Below the pieces are notes generated by a model that ran no database searches, was not told the DNA's origin, and saw only the letters and a list, made by a program, of their open reading frames with translations. Positions 62,930 through 64,000 of a stretch of 64,000 nucleotides of DNA are shown in pieces; position 1 is the stretch's first letter; the number at the start of each line of letters is the position of its first letter. Source of the stretch: Steromphala cineraria. Lineage: Eukaryota; Mollusca; Gastropoda; Trochida; Trochidae. Made by a program: the position numbers and the translations under genes. The DNA lies in assembly GCA_916613615.1 (NCBI GenBank), contig OU744721.1, positions 75,149,060 through 75,213,059 of the forward strand, read 5' to 3'.

Positions 62930-64000
62930 ACGGAGACATTTTGTCCAATCTTGCTGTCAATATTGACAAACCTGCTCTTCTATAATCACTTGGCCAATTA
63001 GAGGAATATATGCTGGGCTAACGCCGTAACTTTGGGGTCTCCTCGAAATCCTGATATTTTCACACCTATCTTTAACACTTCTCTTTCAAAGCAACAATCT
63101 GGTTTACAACTGGAACTGTAAGGAATATCGGTGCTATAACATTTCTTACAATTATTGTTGATTAAGACCAAATGACATCTTTATGTCTGTTGTTTTTTTC
63201 ATCCTTTATTCATTAATTTTGAGTTTGCAAACTTAAAAATTGATATCAAATTCGAAAGCTGCAATTTTGATTCGAAAAAAGGTATATATATTCCTTCACA
63301 AGTCGAGTGGATTTTGAAATCAATTATATCTGTCCTTCAAGTTCATTCATAGGTAACCTTGAACCGATTTGTGTAAATGGTGAATGAGATTGGAAGGACG
63401 GAGACATTTTGTCACCTCTTGATGATCCAATAGATGTCAATATTGACAAGTCTGCCACTATACGAATGACTAGACTCTGTTGCATGGGGAAAGTAATTAT
63501 TTCGTGTTACTGAATTAATTTAACTATGAAAGAAAAAACTTTTAACAAATTGTATATAATATGCTGAATATATCTTGTATTATCTGAGTAGTAAGTGGGA
63601 TATGCCAGTGGAACAGTTGCGTAACATGCTGAAAGTTGACATAATTATTTCTGGAATTCGAATTTTATCAAGTCCAGTAATGGATAATGCAAGTTAAGCA
63701 ACAGAATGACATATGTCTGACCTATTGAAACCTTTTGATCTCTTCTGATTGAAAAATAACATAGACTTTATGAAACAGCAAGTAGTCACAACATATACGA
63801 AAATGTCAGTAATGAATTCTTTACCATGCAGTTCTATGACAAGTGAAATGATTTGTGAAATGATTTGTTTCTTTCTTTAGAATCTGATTTTATTCCAACT
63901 ATGTGCATATATACACAAGAAACTTTAGTAAACCACCCCCCTATTTTGTAATCTGGATTTTGGCGATCTTGGAAAATGGTTAATTTGATGTATTGACGAC
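62930..64000. repeat. Further gamma-like modules at the right end
   Basis: ATATTGACAAACCTGCTCTTCT-type text at about 62,955, a GATTGGAAGGACGGAGACA module at 63,387, and 63,640-63,850 (matching 31,140-31,360, with GATTGAAAAATAA and TTACCATGCAG) show that another diverged gamma-like unit starts here and runs out of the window. Confidence 0.55.

Noticed and set aside
1..64000. tRNA or rRNA genes
   Set aside because: I looked for GGTTCGAATCC-type B-box sequences and conserved rRNA text and found none that fit. A covariance-model scan would be more sensitive than reading by eye.

Overview
The window is 64 kb of AT-rich eukaryotic nuclear DNA with almost no protein-coding content. The likely source is a bivalve mollusc (inference). 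The grounds are low G+C, many ACATGTAC-type words, a non-LTR retrotransposon and a Tc1-like transposon, and an interspersed repeat with CCCCCG/CGGGGG ends, (GTCC)n runs and GACCTTGACCTTGAC strings that is familiar from bivalve genomes. I see no bacterial operons, tRNA, rRNA or CRISPR. Only two long frames are recognisable proteins: the C-terminal part of a LINE reverse-transcriptase ORF (4,834-6,120) and a Tc1-type transposase broken by two stop codons (19,303-20,301).

The main content is an old segmental duplication. About 21-22 kb in 13,790-35,050 is repeated collinearly in 40,220-59,915. Anchor pairs include 14,300/40,895, 20,672/45,466, 24,050/49,145, 27,500/52,262, 29,390/54,190, 33,300/58,450 and 34,880/59,720. 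The copies differ by many substitutions and by copy-specific insertions. Copy 1 alone carries the bivalve-type repeat (16,091-16,949), a 210-bp tandem array split by the Tc1 element (18,420-20,614), and a terminal-inverted-repeat insertion plus hairpin (33,833-34,823). Copy 2 alone carries a 43-bp-arm hairpin (58,966-59,105) and several anonymous insertions.

Between and before these blocks sits a mosaic built around a roughly 200-bp element, here called P. It is present six times: + at 2,146, 7,313 (partial), 8,675 and 35,741; - at 13,790 and 40,220. P is much better conserved than its surroundings and contains a 14-bp palindrome. The DNA between P3 and P4 (8,880-13,789) is the reverse complement of the DNA between P5 and P6 (35,942-40,219), as expected if a 4-5 kb segment flipped by recombination between inverted P copies. 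P flanks are also shuffled among copies.

Inside each large copy, a short module with a textbook 3' splice-site shape (pyrimidine tract, ATGCAG, then a conserved stretch) occurs three times. A second module marked by GATTGGCAGG recurs about eight times, reaching the right end of the window. These and a few short conserved frames, notably a possible membrane-spanning terminal exon at 41,691-41,904, hint that the duplicated unit once carried a small multi-exon gene family. No complete gene can be built from what is visible. All homologies inside the window were aligned by eye; identities are estimates.
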